Assembly (NCBI GenBank): GCA_003993805.1
Contig: RSEF01000003.1
Span: 65,022,291 to 65,086,290, forward strand
DNA: 64,000 bases
Reading direction: 5' to 3'
Origin: Himantopus leucocephalus
Lineage: Eukaryota; Chordata; Aves; Charadriiformes; Recurvirostridae
A program made the position numbers and the translations under genes. Under the pieces are notes generated by a model. That model was not told the DNA's origin and searched no databases. It worked only from the letters and a program-made list of their open reading frames with translations. Positions 52,359 through 63,537 of the stretch are shown here, one piece after another. Numbering within the stretch: the stretch's first letter is position 1; every line of letters starts with the position of its first letter.

Positions 52359-53778
52359 AGAAATGTTTTATTGAGTTTACAAATAAGGACTCTCAATATT
52401 CTATTTCCATTTTCCTTTCCATAGCATAAATCATATGGCCTAAGCATGTCATTATGACTCTAATTTACGTGATGCAACATGACAGTTAAGATGTACTGTG
52501 GTAATTTGTGAGTGCTTTCAGTATTATTGTAGTATCAAAAATTTATATGGTTCAGTTATTAAGGCAAATTGCTTCATTCATACAGAGATATCTGACAGTA
52601 ACCACAAAGGACCTCCAAATTACACTGAAAAAATATCTTCCACGTTCAAATAATTTGTGCACATTCTTACCATTATTTTGCTCACTGAATAGAAGCAGGA
52701 TGAAATGCTGTCTGGAAAAGTATCAGTTCATATCTCAGGGTAAGTTCACCAGACATGGAAGATTACTGAAGAAACTCTCCCTTGCCCAGATAAATGAGCC
52801 TGACTGACTATCTTTAACAATTTATAGCCATGAACAGGATGCCCAATTCTTTGGAATGATGCTATTTAGTTTCAACATGCTCACTTACCTTCTGTCATGT
52901 TGATTTTCAGCCAGCAGGAAGAAAATAAATAAATAAGAGATTGACTACCCTGAAGAGACTACAGAGGAAAATGTGGTCAAGTGTATTAATGTTAGCATTT
53001 CTGATAAGTTTTAGCATAATCAAGTTTATGGTAAATGGAAAGCCGTTTAGCTTTCTTCACATTTAGGACCTATTCAGTCCTCAGTTCGACTCTCTGGAAA
53101 AAAATGAGATTTTCATGAAGGTATCATGTATGATAGCAGGAAGTCCAATGGTGAGAAGCCTGATGGTCAGACCACTAAAGCATCCAAGACTTTAGAAAGT
53201 AAATATTTGGTATTAACCTGCAGGGTATGAACATATGTGTACATGCACACGTGGACACAGGCAGACTTGGATAAATACATGCACTAGAACTGGCGCAGAG
53301 CTCACAACAGCATTTTCTGAGTTCTAGGGCAGAGAGCTCCACACACACAAGTTTCTTGCCAAACATTGAAGTTTTGTAACACACCCCCACAACATCTGAT
53401 ACACAACTTGCATCTCTGAAAAGCAGACGAGGGAACTGGTTTTCAAAGCTGAGGATAAGGTGGAAAAAGAACAGGACAAGCTGAACCACACACCAGCTAA
53501 TTCATTCAAAAAACAACACTGCAAACTATATAGACTTCTTTAATACCTGACAGCAGAGGCCTGAAGAGGGCTCAAGGTCAAAGATACTTAGTCAATTTTC
53601 TCTACTTAACATTTTGCCTCACAAGGATACTCCATACGCATGATTCCTTTCAGCTTGTAATTTTGCTGGTCAAACAGCCATCCAACTTAATCTTCCCTCA
53701 GTTCCCCTCCCCTTCAAAGCCTTACTTCTTTTCTTAATAAATCAAATTAGCATTTAGGCAAGTACCATCTGCACTTAC

Positions 53779-53952
53779 TTTGTTGCCCAAGTAAGAACTG
53801 GGTGCACTCCAATAATAAGTCTGTGGCAGTACTTTTCGCGCAGCCACATTGCTGATGCTAAACTGCTGATACCCATCAAATCTCTTTTGCTTGGGGGTAA
53901 CTCTGATGAGACCCGGTAAGTCAGTCAGATACCAGCCATTCATGTCTTCTAT
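53779..53952 (-). CDS. LAMA2: LAMA2 coding exon (N-terminal part of laminin IV / L4 domain)
   Basis: 174 nt, 58 codons, phase 0 at both ends. The peptide opens IEDMNGWYLTDLPG and ends YYWSAPSSYLGNK. GWYLTDL and YYWSAP..YLGN are the signature strings of the first beta-strands of the laminin IV (L4) domain; LAMA1 has WLVTDL and YYWAAP at these points, so LAMA2 is favoured. L4 is a globular insertion within an LE module of the short arm and is extracellular. The acceptor is GTCATTATAG (53953-53962) and the donor GTAAGT (53773-53778), a perfect consensus. In other vertebrates the next residues resemble LPAVGGQL followed by a strand ending SYD and an acidic run. No exon coding for these was found before 21560, so one exon is missing or hidden (see findings). 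Confidence 0.95.
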
Positions 53953-55322
53953 CTATAATGACAGAAAAAAACCCACCAAAACAAAACACATTACAATGAG
54001 AATCAGGACATCAATCATTTCAATAGTCACAGCCTCTCGTTCTTCCATTTTTAAAAAAAATGATTAGGTTTATATGATTAATAGCAGTTTAGGAACAAAG
54101 GAAACAACAAAGTAATACCAGCAAAAATTTATCTTATTGTATGTGACTGGTAGTTATAACTTTTGAGTAGTTTGAATTAACTGCAACTATTTGCTTTCTC
54201 TGCTTCACATGGTCCAGAGCGAGCAGAAAAATCTATCGTACAAACATATGCATAAGAATAGCTCCAAATATTATAGAAGTTTTCAATAAATAATATCAGT
54301 CACAGAGGGTACAGAAGATGAGCTGGCAAATGGACATACATTTTCTGATTATTGTAGCCAGCATAATTTATAATAATTTGCAATCTAAAGATTTACAACT
54401 TACAAGTTCAAATATACTTTTTTTAGAAAGCTAAAGCAAAGCTGGAAAGCACCAGAATTGGAATTCCCGAAATCTCATAACTAGAAATGAATCATCAGAG
54501 AAGAGCACACCGTTCATACAAGGACGGCTTCTGGAGCCTGGCTACAAGCAGAACAATAAATTAGCTCAGCTGTGGAATGAAAAATTTTCCAGACGCTGGC
54601 ATGTAAATGAGCACACTAGGCGTATATGATTTTATTCACAGACTTCCAGTATACCAATACAGCCAAACCCAGGAGGTAGTAGACCTGGAACACATTTCCC
54701 AAACTCAGTCTACAGACATGACTATGCAGCATACACCCGTTACACTGGAATCAGTGTCTGAGCTTTGAGAACTAATTTAAAGTTTTGAGTATATTTGCAG
54801 GCTAAAGGCATTTTACTACAGCACAAATATGACCAGTAGGTTCATCTCCCATTCATACCCTTTCCTAGGAATGCAGTATGCAAAAGAAGTTCACTCAAAA
54901 TGCCCCCTTGTAGGGCATCCCTTTTTCTTACATAAGCTGTGTTGTACATTTAATGTTTAAAAATTCTTAATTATTTCATTTAATAATGACCTGGAAAAGA
55001 GGTTGCTTTATGAAGATGTTGCATTTAACTCAGGACTGATTAAGTATACACATTCCAGGACTGTGTTTCAGCACATGGCTTCATTTTTGACTGATAACTT
55101 CTTTTGCACTTCTCACTGTTCAACTGCCCTTTTTCAGAAATTTCTCACAATGAAGAGAAACATAACTTACAAGCATTTTCTTTCAGATAAATGAAAAATA
55201 TATGGGGCATAAAAGAACATGCATGATTTTATAATAAGATGCACTCTGGTGACAACAGACAGTGACAACACACAGAAACACAAAACCAATGACATGTACT
55301 GATACGGTGTGATTTTTCTTAC
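53953..55322 (-). other. LAMA2: LAMA2 intron, 1.4 kb
   Basis: Short intron between the LE-to-L4 exon and the first L4 exon, with a GTAAGA donor (55317-55322) and GTCATTATAG acceptor (53953-53962). AT-rich; nothing else was recognised in it. Confidence 0.88.
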
Positions 55323-55463
55323 ATTTCTGTAGGTAAGGTGAGAGTGCGTGCAGACATTCGTTTTCCCAGAGCAGAAACATTCCTCACACCCTTTGGGATT
55401 ATTTTGCTGCAGATTGAAGAAACCTGGTTTGCAACGATCACAGTTTTCTCCTTCAACATGTTC
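55323..55463 (-). CDS. LAMA2: LAMA2 coding exon (LE module leading into the L4 domain)
   Basis: 141 nt, exactly 47 codons, phase 0 at both ends. The peptide starts [18 protein letters not shown] and contains [10 protein letters not shown]; this is the second half of a laminin EGF-like module plus the short cysteine-poor stretch that enters the laminin IV domain. The CKPGFFNL and CFCSG motifs are hallmarks of the LE module immediately before L4 in alpha-type laminins. The acceptor is GCATTTCCAG (55464-55473) and the donor is GTAAGA (55317-55322), both strong. Joined to the preceding exon it reads CICK-EHVEG, and to the next LTYRN-IEDMNGW, as expected for LAMA2. The 3' end (THSHLTYRN) looks divergent from mammals, as this linker tends to be. 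No frameshift is seen. Confidence 0.95.
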
Positions 55464-55666
55464 CTGGAAATGCACATTAGAATATTACTTCAGTTGTCAT
55501 AGATCAGAACTGGAGATGACCAGCTTTATACTCTGCAGGAGAGTCTAAATGCAGGACTACAAAGACATTTGTAGGAAAGACTATTCTTATTTATGAATAT
55601 TAGAAGCAAATCCTCTACACAATAAAAGTTACTATGGCTGCATGTTATTTACATATATTTACATAT

Positions 55667-55697
55667 TTCCGTGTCCTGTTATTTACAGGACACGGAA
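55667..55697. repeat. Perfect 12-bp inverted repeat (hairpin)
   Basis: Arms TTCCGTGTCCTG (55667-55678) and CAGGACACGGAA (55686-55697) are perfectly complementary around a 7-nt loop, TTATTTA. The arms are much more GC-rich than the surrounding sequence. Confidence 0.95.
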
Positions 55698-57245
55698 TCT
55701 GGACATTATAAGGTTTTTAATTTTTCTTCTACATGAGTGCACACACCTGATTTCAGGGAATAATCTAATTTATCTCCTTTACATTTGAGAGTGTCAAAGG
55801 GGGAGGAAGTATGGGACACAATATTACAGCCTCAGCAACTGTAGTTTGTAGGTATACCTGATAAAATCTTTGCATGCCCAACTGATGCAAAATACAGGTA
55901 CACAGAATTAGCTGTACCAATCATTCAGCGTATCACTTCTTCACTGGTGTATCATTAATAGCTGAATTCAGGCTAAATACAAGTGTTAAAAGGGCCACAC
56001 TTCTTCTTCCCATGACTACATGTGTTTGCCAGCCATGCAGCCAGGTCTGCAAACTCTTCCCCTGCAGAAAGCCAGGCACTAAACATACATGAAGAATTCT
56101 AAATTTAGCATTTGGTAATTACATTTTTCAGAGAAAGCTTATGTTGTGCATTAAGTCCTGCTACTTTACACAATAAATCAACTTGTCCTATAGGCAAAGA
56201 TAAAGCTAGCTTTTCTACAAGGAGTACGTTGCAAAAGGCTCACATTATGGTGCTGGTTTAGTAATTCAATATTTTTCCCAAGATACCCCAGAAAATTCTT
56301 TCCCTTTCAACAGTGTTATATACAGTCTCTGATCCTAGAAACAGTGCTCTATGGTATCCACACAGGACCAAACCGTTGGCTTCACGTCAGCAGAGAATGA
56401 ACATTATAAAAAGCCTGCCCACGCTGTGTAGTCTACGATTGCTTGAAATACACAGCTCTGAAGTAAGTTCACCAAAAGCCATTTGATGGCCTCCTGGTTA
56501 AGCGGTAGCAAAGATGGATAAAGCAGGGCAAAGCCTGTGGAGGTGTGGGGAGAAAGGACGGAACAGACGGATTAAGGGAAAATAGGGACAATGAGGGGGA
56601 AAGGGTAAGGACAGGTAAAGGAGGAGACAAAATGACAATGTAAATATGTTTTCACCACTAATTATACGGTAACAACATGTGTAGCAAAATGTCTTTACTC
56701 TGTCTCTGTTGCTGTGCTGTATCTATTCTGCCCTTCAACAGCACCATATAGACTCTGTTCAACAAATCAAAAATCTCTTTAAGACAACAAAGGCCATCAA
56801 TCAGTCAATTACTTTTAACTTCAACCTTTCATTTCGACCTTTCATTAATTTAAAGAATGGTATTTTTACATTTTCAGCAGCAATCTCAGGACTGATCAAT
56901 GCATATTATTGCCATAGGTATGCTGAAATCACCGAGCTACTCATGCTTTATATTAAAAATAATGTGGGTAACAATTGGGAACTCACAGGCTGCCAAATGC
57001 TCTTGTGCACAATTCTACTAACTAGAATTATGAACATTGGTCCCAAAAGTTTCAGACCTTGCTAACGTGCTTAGGGTATGCAGAGTGGGAAGGGTAAAAT
57101 AATAAAAAAAAAGAGGGCGGCAAAGCAAGAGTATGTGTTTAAATGAAAAGTTGTCCTACTCTGCAGTCACACGCATGTCATCAGTGAATAAAACCTATAT
57201 AATTCTATTGAGTAGGCAGCAAATTCAGTGGATAATAGATACATA

Positions 57246-57470
57246 AAACTCAAAGCTGGAAAGGAGATCTAACCTATCCTTTAGCCAATGAAGCAATGTC
57301 TCTGCAGCCTCATTTATTTCTGAATACTGCGTTCAGTCCAGTTTTAAATTATGCAAAAATGAGACTTGGACCATATACCTTCAGAAAGCTCTCTGAGATA
57401 ATTAGTGATAAGCATTTATACTTGTTCCTCACTGTTCTGTACTTTAGTTTACTCTGGCTAATGTGGTAAA
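57246..57470 (-). mobile_element. Possible ancient LINE 3' fragment
   Basis: CTCAAAGCTGGAAAGGAGATC, a TCAGTCCAGTTTTAAAT block, GGACCATATACCTTCAG and CTTGTTCCTCACTGTTC occur in the order seen in old antisense CR1/L3 3' regions. Similarity is weak and judged by eye only. Confidence 0.35.
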
Positions 57471-59169
57471 GATAACAATCTAATGCCCACTTTGTTGCAT
57501 TATGCAGCTTACAGTTAGAACGGTTTTTCAGCAGTCAATTTCCTTTACAAGAAAACTATCTTTAGTAAATTTAGAGCTCATCATATGTAATTGAAAGATG
57601 TGATTAAAAGAAGGGAAGCGCTTTTCCTAAGACCTGTTATTAACTTGTCCAGACATCCCACTTTATTCTTCATATGGAGCATAACTAATCTGATGATTTC
57701 AGTGTCCCTTTGACCATAATCTGCTTTGATTTGAATTTGAAGATTGCTAGTGAAAATAAATGTGTATGTATCTGTATCTCAGCTATCTGCAAAGGGATTA
57801 GAGGAGAAGAAAGGAGACAAAGGATGAACAGTGAGGAAAAAGCGTATACAGTGTGGACCCTCTGGGATAGGAACAACTATCTCTGTTCCATATTTGTTCA
57901 TTTTAGTCTGATTGTACTAACAGGTCAGTTTGGCGTGACACAAATAATGTCATAATAATAATAAGAATCATTCAGCAGTGGTTATCTTGTGTTTGGCATA
58001 TGACACCTTCATCAAAGCTCCCTTTCAAGTCAGAATATAGCAAAAGCACCCCTTTTCTGATCTTCTAGACTTGATAGCTAAGGAATTAGAACGGTGATAC
58101 GGATAGATTTTATTTCTGACAGAGAGCATGTGCCTGTTACATAAAGTGAGGATAAGGTTAATTCTCTGAGTAGATTTCAGTGCTATTCAGCTGTCACACC
58201 AGAGCTTTATGTGTGTACGCAGCATAAGCTGATAGATTGAAGTACTTTTTGTACATTCTTGTATTTAAGGACGTAACATAAGTATTTTTAAATCCACATT
58301 TGTGACTAATTCTGTTAATTAAATGCTGGAAGGAAAATCCCACAAGTACGACACAGAAAAATTGGCCCACAGTAGAGTAAATTGTCCTTTGGACCTATTC
58401 ATGGTCACTCACTAAATAGTGACTTACAGAGCACCACCATTTCTAAAGCATTTCTGGCAACTAGGTATTTCATAAGTGGATACACGTGTTTTTAGAAGTT
58501 TTTTTATTTCCATATAATATTGAAATATAATTTGCTGGAGGTACATGAAGGCACACAGAGAAAGTAAGTCTTAAATTTTCTTCCTAGAAATTAAGAAACT
58601 CATCCCACAGAAAGGATGGATTACTGTTTTTTTAAATATGTTACAGATTTATAATCAACCATCCCAAGGCAGAAAAGAAAGCTGTCAGTTTTGAACTTGC
58701 CAAGTAAAGAGGATTATATCCCTAATAACAACTCCTAAAACTCAACTTTTTTGTTTGTTTTAATATATTATCAGTTCACTTCATTTTCTCTTTTGAAGTC
58801 ATATCACAGGTTGGTTTTAGAGCCCACAATACTTTAAACATATAGTTTCTGTGTACACGAGGATGTGAGTTTGAAACAAATGATTCACAGGCTTCTTAAG
58901 TATGCCTTCATTACAGATTTCTAAGGACTTCTATGACTTGCAGCAGACTCCTAGGTACCTATTTTAACTACAGTGAGTACTGAGATGACACAAGGCAATC
59001 TAAGACTTTACAGGACCAAGAACAAGTGTTCTATGAGAAGTGACTAACATAGATACTAACACAGCTAGGTAGGACAGTGGAATGCTATTCTATGACAGGA
59101 AACCACCAACTGCAATCTTTCAATATCATTAGTATCTTCCTATGGCTCAGAAGAATTTGACATCCATAC

Positions 59170-59330
59170 CTTGCAGATGCAGGGACCTACGCAAGGGTCA
59201 ACATTCGCGCTGCCTTTCAGTGAGCAGTTGCAGGGCAGGCACTCAGGATATCCTGTATAACCCAAGGCACATCTATTGCAGCTCTCTCCTGCGTAGCCAG
59301 TCTTGCAGTGACAGAAACCAGGCAACATAT
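59170..59330 (-). CDS. LAMA2: LAMA2 coding exon (laminin EGF-like modules before L4)
   Basis: First LAMA2 exon in transcription order within the window, 161 nt: two bases completing a codon, then 53 codons. The peptide reads GFCHCKTGYAG near its start and ends PCVGPCICK. Its densely spaced cysteines (CHC, CNRC, PCNC, PCICK) are the disulphide framework of laminin EGF-like repeats, which form the rigid rod of the laminin short arm in the basement membrane. GFCHCKTGY, GYTGYP and GPCICK match vertebrate laminin alpha-2 as I remember it. An N-C-S sequon in CNCS could be glycosylated. The acceptor is TTACCATAG at 59331-59339 after a pyrimidine tract; the donor is GTATGG at 59164-59169. The exon ends in phase 0, as the next exon requires. 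A TTA repeat lies just upstream of the acceptor. No internal stop is seen. Assignment to LAMA2 rather than LAMA1 rests mainly on this exon and the L4 exons. Confidence 0.93.
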
Positions 59331-59371
59331 CTATGGTAAGAGGGAGAAAACATGAGACATATTTGATTTAT

Positions 59372-59400
59372 CATTATTATTATTATTATTATCATTATTA
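59372..59400. repeat. TTA/ATT trinucleotide microsatellite
   Basis: About nine ATT units with one C interruption (ATCATT), 41-69 nt upstream of the acceptor of the exon 59170-59330 on the coding strand. There it reads as a TAA repeat. Confidence 0.95.
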
Positions 59401-59640
59401 ACAGATATGTGTGTTAGAGTGCTCAAAGCAACACCTTTGGTAGGTGTAACATAAGGGCATATGTCTATGTAATTCAGTATCCTGTCTGAGAGGCTAGAAT
59501 AAAGCATGTAAGAATAAAGCAAGTATATAGTGATTTGAATTCTGAGCTTCCAGAAGTATGCATATTAGAGATCTTCTAAACTGAAACTTATCCCTACTTT
59601 CTTGCACCTAACAGTCCCTGAAAAACAGCACAAACGAGCA

Positions 59641-59878
59641 TAGGAAGTTCCATCTAAACATGAGGAGGGACTTCTTTACTTTGAGGGTGGCAGAGCACTG
59701 GGAACAGGCTGCCCAGGGAGGTGGTGGAGTCTCCCACACTGGAGACATTCAAAACCCACCTGGACGCCGTCCTGTGCAGCCTGCTGTAGGTGACCCTGCT
59801 CTGGCAGGGAGGTTGGAATGGATGATCTCCAGAGGTCCCTTCCAACCCTGACCATTCTGTGATTCTGTGATTCTGTAA
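59641..59878 (+). mobile_element. CR1 LINE 3' fragment
   Basis: Recognised by AGTTCCATCTAAACATGAGG, CTTCTTTACTTTGAGGGTGG, GGAACAGGCTGCCCAGGGAG and a terminal run of GATTCTGT repeats after TTCCAACCCTGACCATTCTG. About 240 nt of 3' end. It lies opposite in orientation to LAMA2 and immediately beside the older CR1-type element that starts near 59885. Confidence 0.93.
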
Positions 59879-59884
59879 TTCACC

Positions 59885-62130
59885 TTATCGCCCTTGAACA
59901 TGCTTTTACTTTCAGAATCCATAAAGCTCCCTTGCAGTAAGTTCCACATTTAGCTATGGGTAGAGTGAAAGAAAACACTGATGTGTTTTAAACCTGTATT
60001 TATTGCCCTCTAATTCTCATAACATAGAAAACAGCAAGTAACCATTCTCTACTCACTTTCTCCATGTCATCTGTGATTTCAATATACCTCTGTCATATCC
60101 CACATGACATTTTTATTTCATACACCAAAACTTCATAACCCTATTTAATATCTTTTTACACAGAAACTGCTCTGTATGGCTGAAAATCTCTGTTGTCCTA
60201 CTCTGCACTGTTTCCAGTTCTAATAAATTATTTAAGGGGGAGTGCATAGTATGGACCTATAAATGGTTTGATGATTTTTTCAGTTTTATTTTTTAAACAT
60301 CAGTAATATTTCCAAAGGCTCTGTTGACTTTTTTGGCTACTGCTGAGCCAGCACTGAGCTGGTACATCCAGGGCACAGTCCAAGGTAATTCTAACAGCTG
60401 TTTCACAACTGGTAATGCCTAATTCAGAAATTGCTGTAATCGATGTCCAAGCAGAACTTCTTTCCTCTGTGTTCTACTTTTCCTTTAATTGCTACAGGAA
60501 TTCATCAGCTATTTTACTACTCAGCCACTGACTATCTTGAGATTTTTCTGAACATTTTGCAGTTCTTTCATTTTTCTGTGCTGAAAGATTTTGTACTTGC
60601 TAACTTTGTCACCTTCCTACTCATCCGTTTTCCAGGTTAAATATGAATATTTTCAACAGTTCATATTGATCATCACTGTGAAAATGGTCCATTTATTCTT
60701 TTAACCAAGTACTAATCCATGAAAGAACCTTTCCTCCTTATTCTATTACACTTTCTTTCATGGTCTTTGGTGAAGGATCTTGTCAAAACTTTTTGAAAAT
60801 CAAAATACAATATTAATCAAATGAGCCTTTGTTCACATGTTCATTGAATCCTTCAAACAGATTCATAAGGCACGGTGTCCTCTACAAAAGAACTGATCTT
60901 GAGTTTTTCCCATTTTTGCCACAGTTCAGAAATGGTATAAATCATTTATTGCAGTTCTACTGATTTGCTTGGTACAGAAACCAGAACTTCTGATTTTAGT
61001 TTCCTTGAACCCTCTGCCTTTCTTTTACAAATTGGATAAACAGTTTTTATTTATGTAACATTAATGCAAGCTTTTAAAAGTATTATAGACTATATTTAAT
61101 GCTTCAAGCAACTTCATTTTTAACTATATCTAGAAGCCATGGATAAACACAATATAGGCCTGATGAATTTTTATTCTTCATTTATCAGCTTGCTCTAGAC
61201 CTGACATTTCTGTTTGAGACAGTTCGTCTGACTTGTCCCCATGAACAAAGACTCCCAAGTGGGAAATTCCCTGAGCTCTTCTATTCACTGATACAAAGAA
61301 TTAAAGTAGCTTTTCTGCTGTGTCCTTTTCTTTATTGAGATCTCCGGTTATAACTTGATTACACCTTAATCATATTTAACTCCTACTGACTCTGAATCTC
61401 TAGCAGTCTTTTTGATTCTGATTTATCCAAAGAAGTACTTCTTAGCAACATTTAAGTATTTAGTAAATTATTCCTTAAAATATGTGTACGAGTTAGTAAG
61501 AGTATGACTTTCCAGAATCTGTTACAATTTATGTCCTTTTCTATTATCCTCAATTGGATATAACTTCTGCTTTTTCAGTAAGCTTCTTTTTTATTGTTTA
61601 AACAGGTATTTTTTTCTAGCTTAATTGCGTTGCTTGAATTGTTTTGAACTAGAGGAATGCATCTTCTCTGAATGTCTAATATGCAGTCTATAAACCCTAT
61701 GCTTGCCATTAGCAGTCTTAGATTGTTCATTCTGATATTCTTTTTAAAGGTTTCCTTATTTTGATTAAGTTGTTTTTTAGGGAGGTCTTCTCATTCCTAC
61801 AATAATGTTTAATTTGACTGCCCTTCAACAGGAGAGCTTTAAACCAGTTCCTCGTGCATAAATCCAGAGGTGCTTCTCTTTATGGTTTCTCTAACTAGCT
61901 GTTTGAAGCAGCAGTCATCTATGGGAGTTTAAAATTACATTACCTGTTAGTCTATACAGAGATGAAATTCAATCTGTCTTCTCTAACCTTGCAGCCTCTT
62001 TGATCTCCTGTAGCACGTCATATTAACTGTCACCTTCTTGATCTGTCCTAATTATATACAGAATTTCAGTGCATGAAATTTCTGTGTTACCTACTATCCC
62101 CAAACCATGTGTTCCATGGGTTTTGATGCC
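59885..62130 (-). mobile_element. Ancient, heavily decayed CR1-type LINE (ORF2 region, sense with LAMA2)
   Basis: Over about 2.2 kb the plus strand matches, block by block, the reverse complement of the amniote CR1 consensus as I remember it. Examples are the 3' part (TTCCACATTTAGCTATGGGT, ACCTCTGTCATATCCCAC), the RT block GATCTTGTCAAAACTTTTTG (antisense of the DFQKAFDKV motif, here with a frame break), and the decayed equivalent of the FADD catalytic block at about 60588-60612. Further right, up to about 62080, lie blocks corresponding to the endonuclease-RT linker. Many indels and stops mean it cannot code. The right boundary is uncertain. The family call is from memory, with no alignment run. 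Confidence 0.68.
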
Positions 62131-63509
62131 TGTGGCCCAGCTGATTCTCAAATTTCTGAGTTACCCTCCTCTCAACTAGCCACCAGCGGGGCCCCACAGC
62201 ACAGCAGTCATCAGGCTCTTTTGTAATCTGGGTCAATGCATCCTAGCCGGAGAATCTTGTCTTAGGAGACAAACTTCTGTTCCTACAAGATGAAAATATG
62301 ATGCTGTACACCAGGGTTCAGCGGTGAAAGACACAGGCAAGACTAAGTCTTTAGAAGTGAGCCAGTCTTATTTGAAAGTTTCAAGAACTCATTCTTAGGT
62401 CTCACGAATTAAGACTCAGCAAACCCAAATTCAATTAAATGTCTCTGTATGGAACAACTCCCAAATACTCATTTAAATTTACAGTCTCTCCTCCACTGCC
62501 CAGTCAGTCCATTTCTTTAGTTCCCCATCAAGAACCTTCCCTTCTCCTGCTCCTTCCTTACTCTGCAGTTAAGGAAGAGAGCGCAGGATTGGAAACTGCA
62601 CTGTCACCAGCCCAGCATTCTCCCTTCTTATACACAGGATAAACAGTAGTGGATAACCTTCAGCCTACCATCTATCAAGAAACCTCACACTCCACATCAG
62701 CGAGAGGAAGGCGTAGAGACTACTAATGGTCATATATTCTTCCAACTGTTGCGCTTTTTGATACGGTTAGTCTGCATATTTTATTTGGCTCAATGCCTTC
62801 TTTCATTTACAGCACGTGCAAGATGTAGGCTCTCATTGTATTGCACAGTACGTAAATTCCTGTCAGTGTCCCACTGGTTATCTTTGACCTGGCTTCTGTA
62901 GTGCATATGTAGTGTATATTATGTCAACAACCTAATTACATTTCGATTTAGGGCAGATGTTTCAGGTCTGTCTTTTGTTGTTGTTGTAATGAACTACCAT
63001 TTCAGCAGAAGCACATCTTCTTTTGCTTTTGGTCTATTACTTCCAAGGCCTTGTTTGAATGGGGCTTTATTCATTGAAGCTGTTATTCCCTGTTTTCTAC
63101 CTGAATATTATCAGTTTCTGACCTATCTTTGACTGTACAGAGGCTTTGAAAGTTCATCCTAAAGGATAAGTCATCTTGAAATACAAGTTTTATCAGTCAG
63201 TTTTCTCCCAGCCTACCAGTCTTTCAAAACTGCACAAAAATAAATGCATGCAAAAGCATGCACCAGACCCTTGAAAAAAACCTGCAAGCCCAGGACTGGC
63301 ATCCGCCATTTTCACTCATTTTCAACAGTGTATAAATTCCAAAAATGGAACTTAGTGGGAGTGCTTGCTGAGCAAGGTACTATGAGGCCTGAATAAAGAT
63401 GGAGACGTCTGGACCTTATTTATCCTACAATGTCTGATAAAGTTTTCCAGCAAAAATTAAGATCTGTCATTTGGGTTATATTGTACATAAAGAGAGAATA
63501 AGGAAAAAC

Positions 63510-63537
63510 CTTCACTGCATGATAGCATGCAGTGAAG
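63510..63537. repeat. Perfect 12-bp inverted repeat (hairpin, 4-nt loop)
   Basis: Arms CTTCACTGCATG (63510-63521) and CATGCAGTGAAG (63526-63537) are perfectly complementary around the loop ATAG. Confidence 0.95.

Larger units (their letters stand above)
21561..53778 (-). other. LAMA2: LAMA2 intronic interval, 32 kb, expected to hold one unseen L4 exon
   Basis: Bounded by GTAAGT (53773-53778) and CTCTATCCAG (21561-21570). It holds most of the repeats in the window: the CR1 pair and assembly gap, two inverted LTR copies, a deleted LTR, several CR1 tails and the CpG-rich block. By comparison with laminin alpha-2 of other vertebrates, about 30 residues of L4 must be encoded here, so this is really two introns plus one exon not located. 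Confidence 0.75.
55464..59169 (-). other. LAMA2: LAMA2 intron, 3.7 kb
   Basis: Bounded by a GTATGG donor (59164-59169) and a GCATTTCCAG acceptor (55464-55473). It contains a perfect 12-bp hairpin (55667-55697) and a possible ancient LINE tail (about 57246-57470). The rest is unremarkable AT-rich sequence. Confidence 0.82.

Noticed and set aside
53175..53524. 104-codon minus-strand frame just downstream of an L4 exon
   Set aside because: Hydrophobic and Cys-rich by chance, within the intron after a perfect GTAAGT donor; no laminin or other motif.
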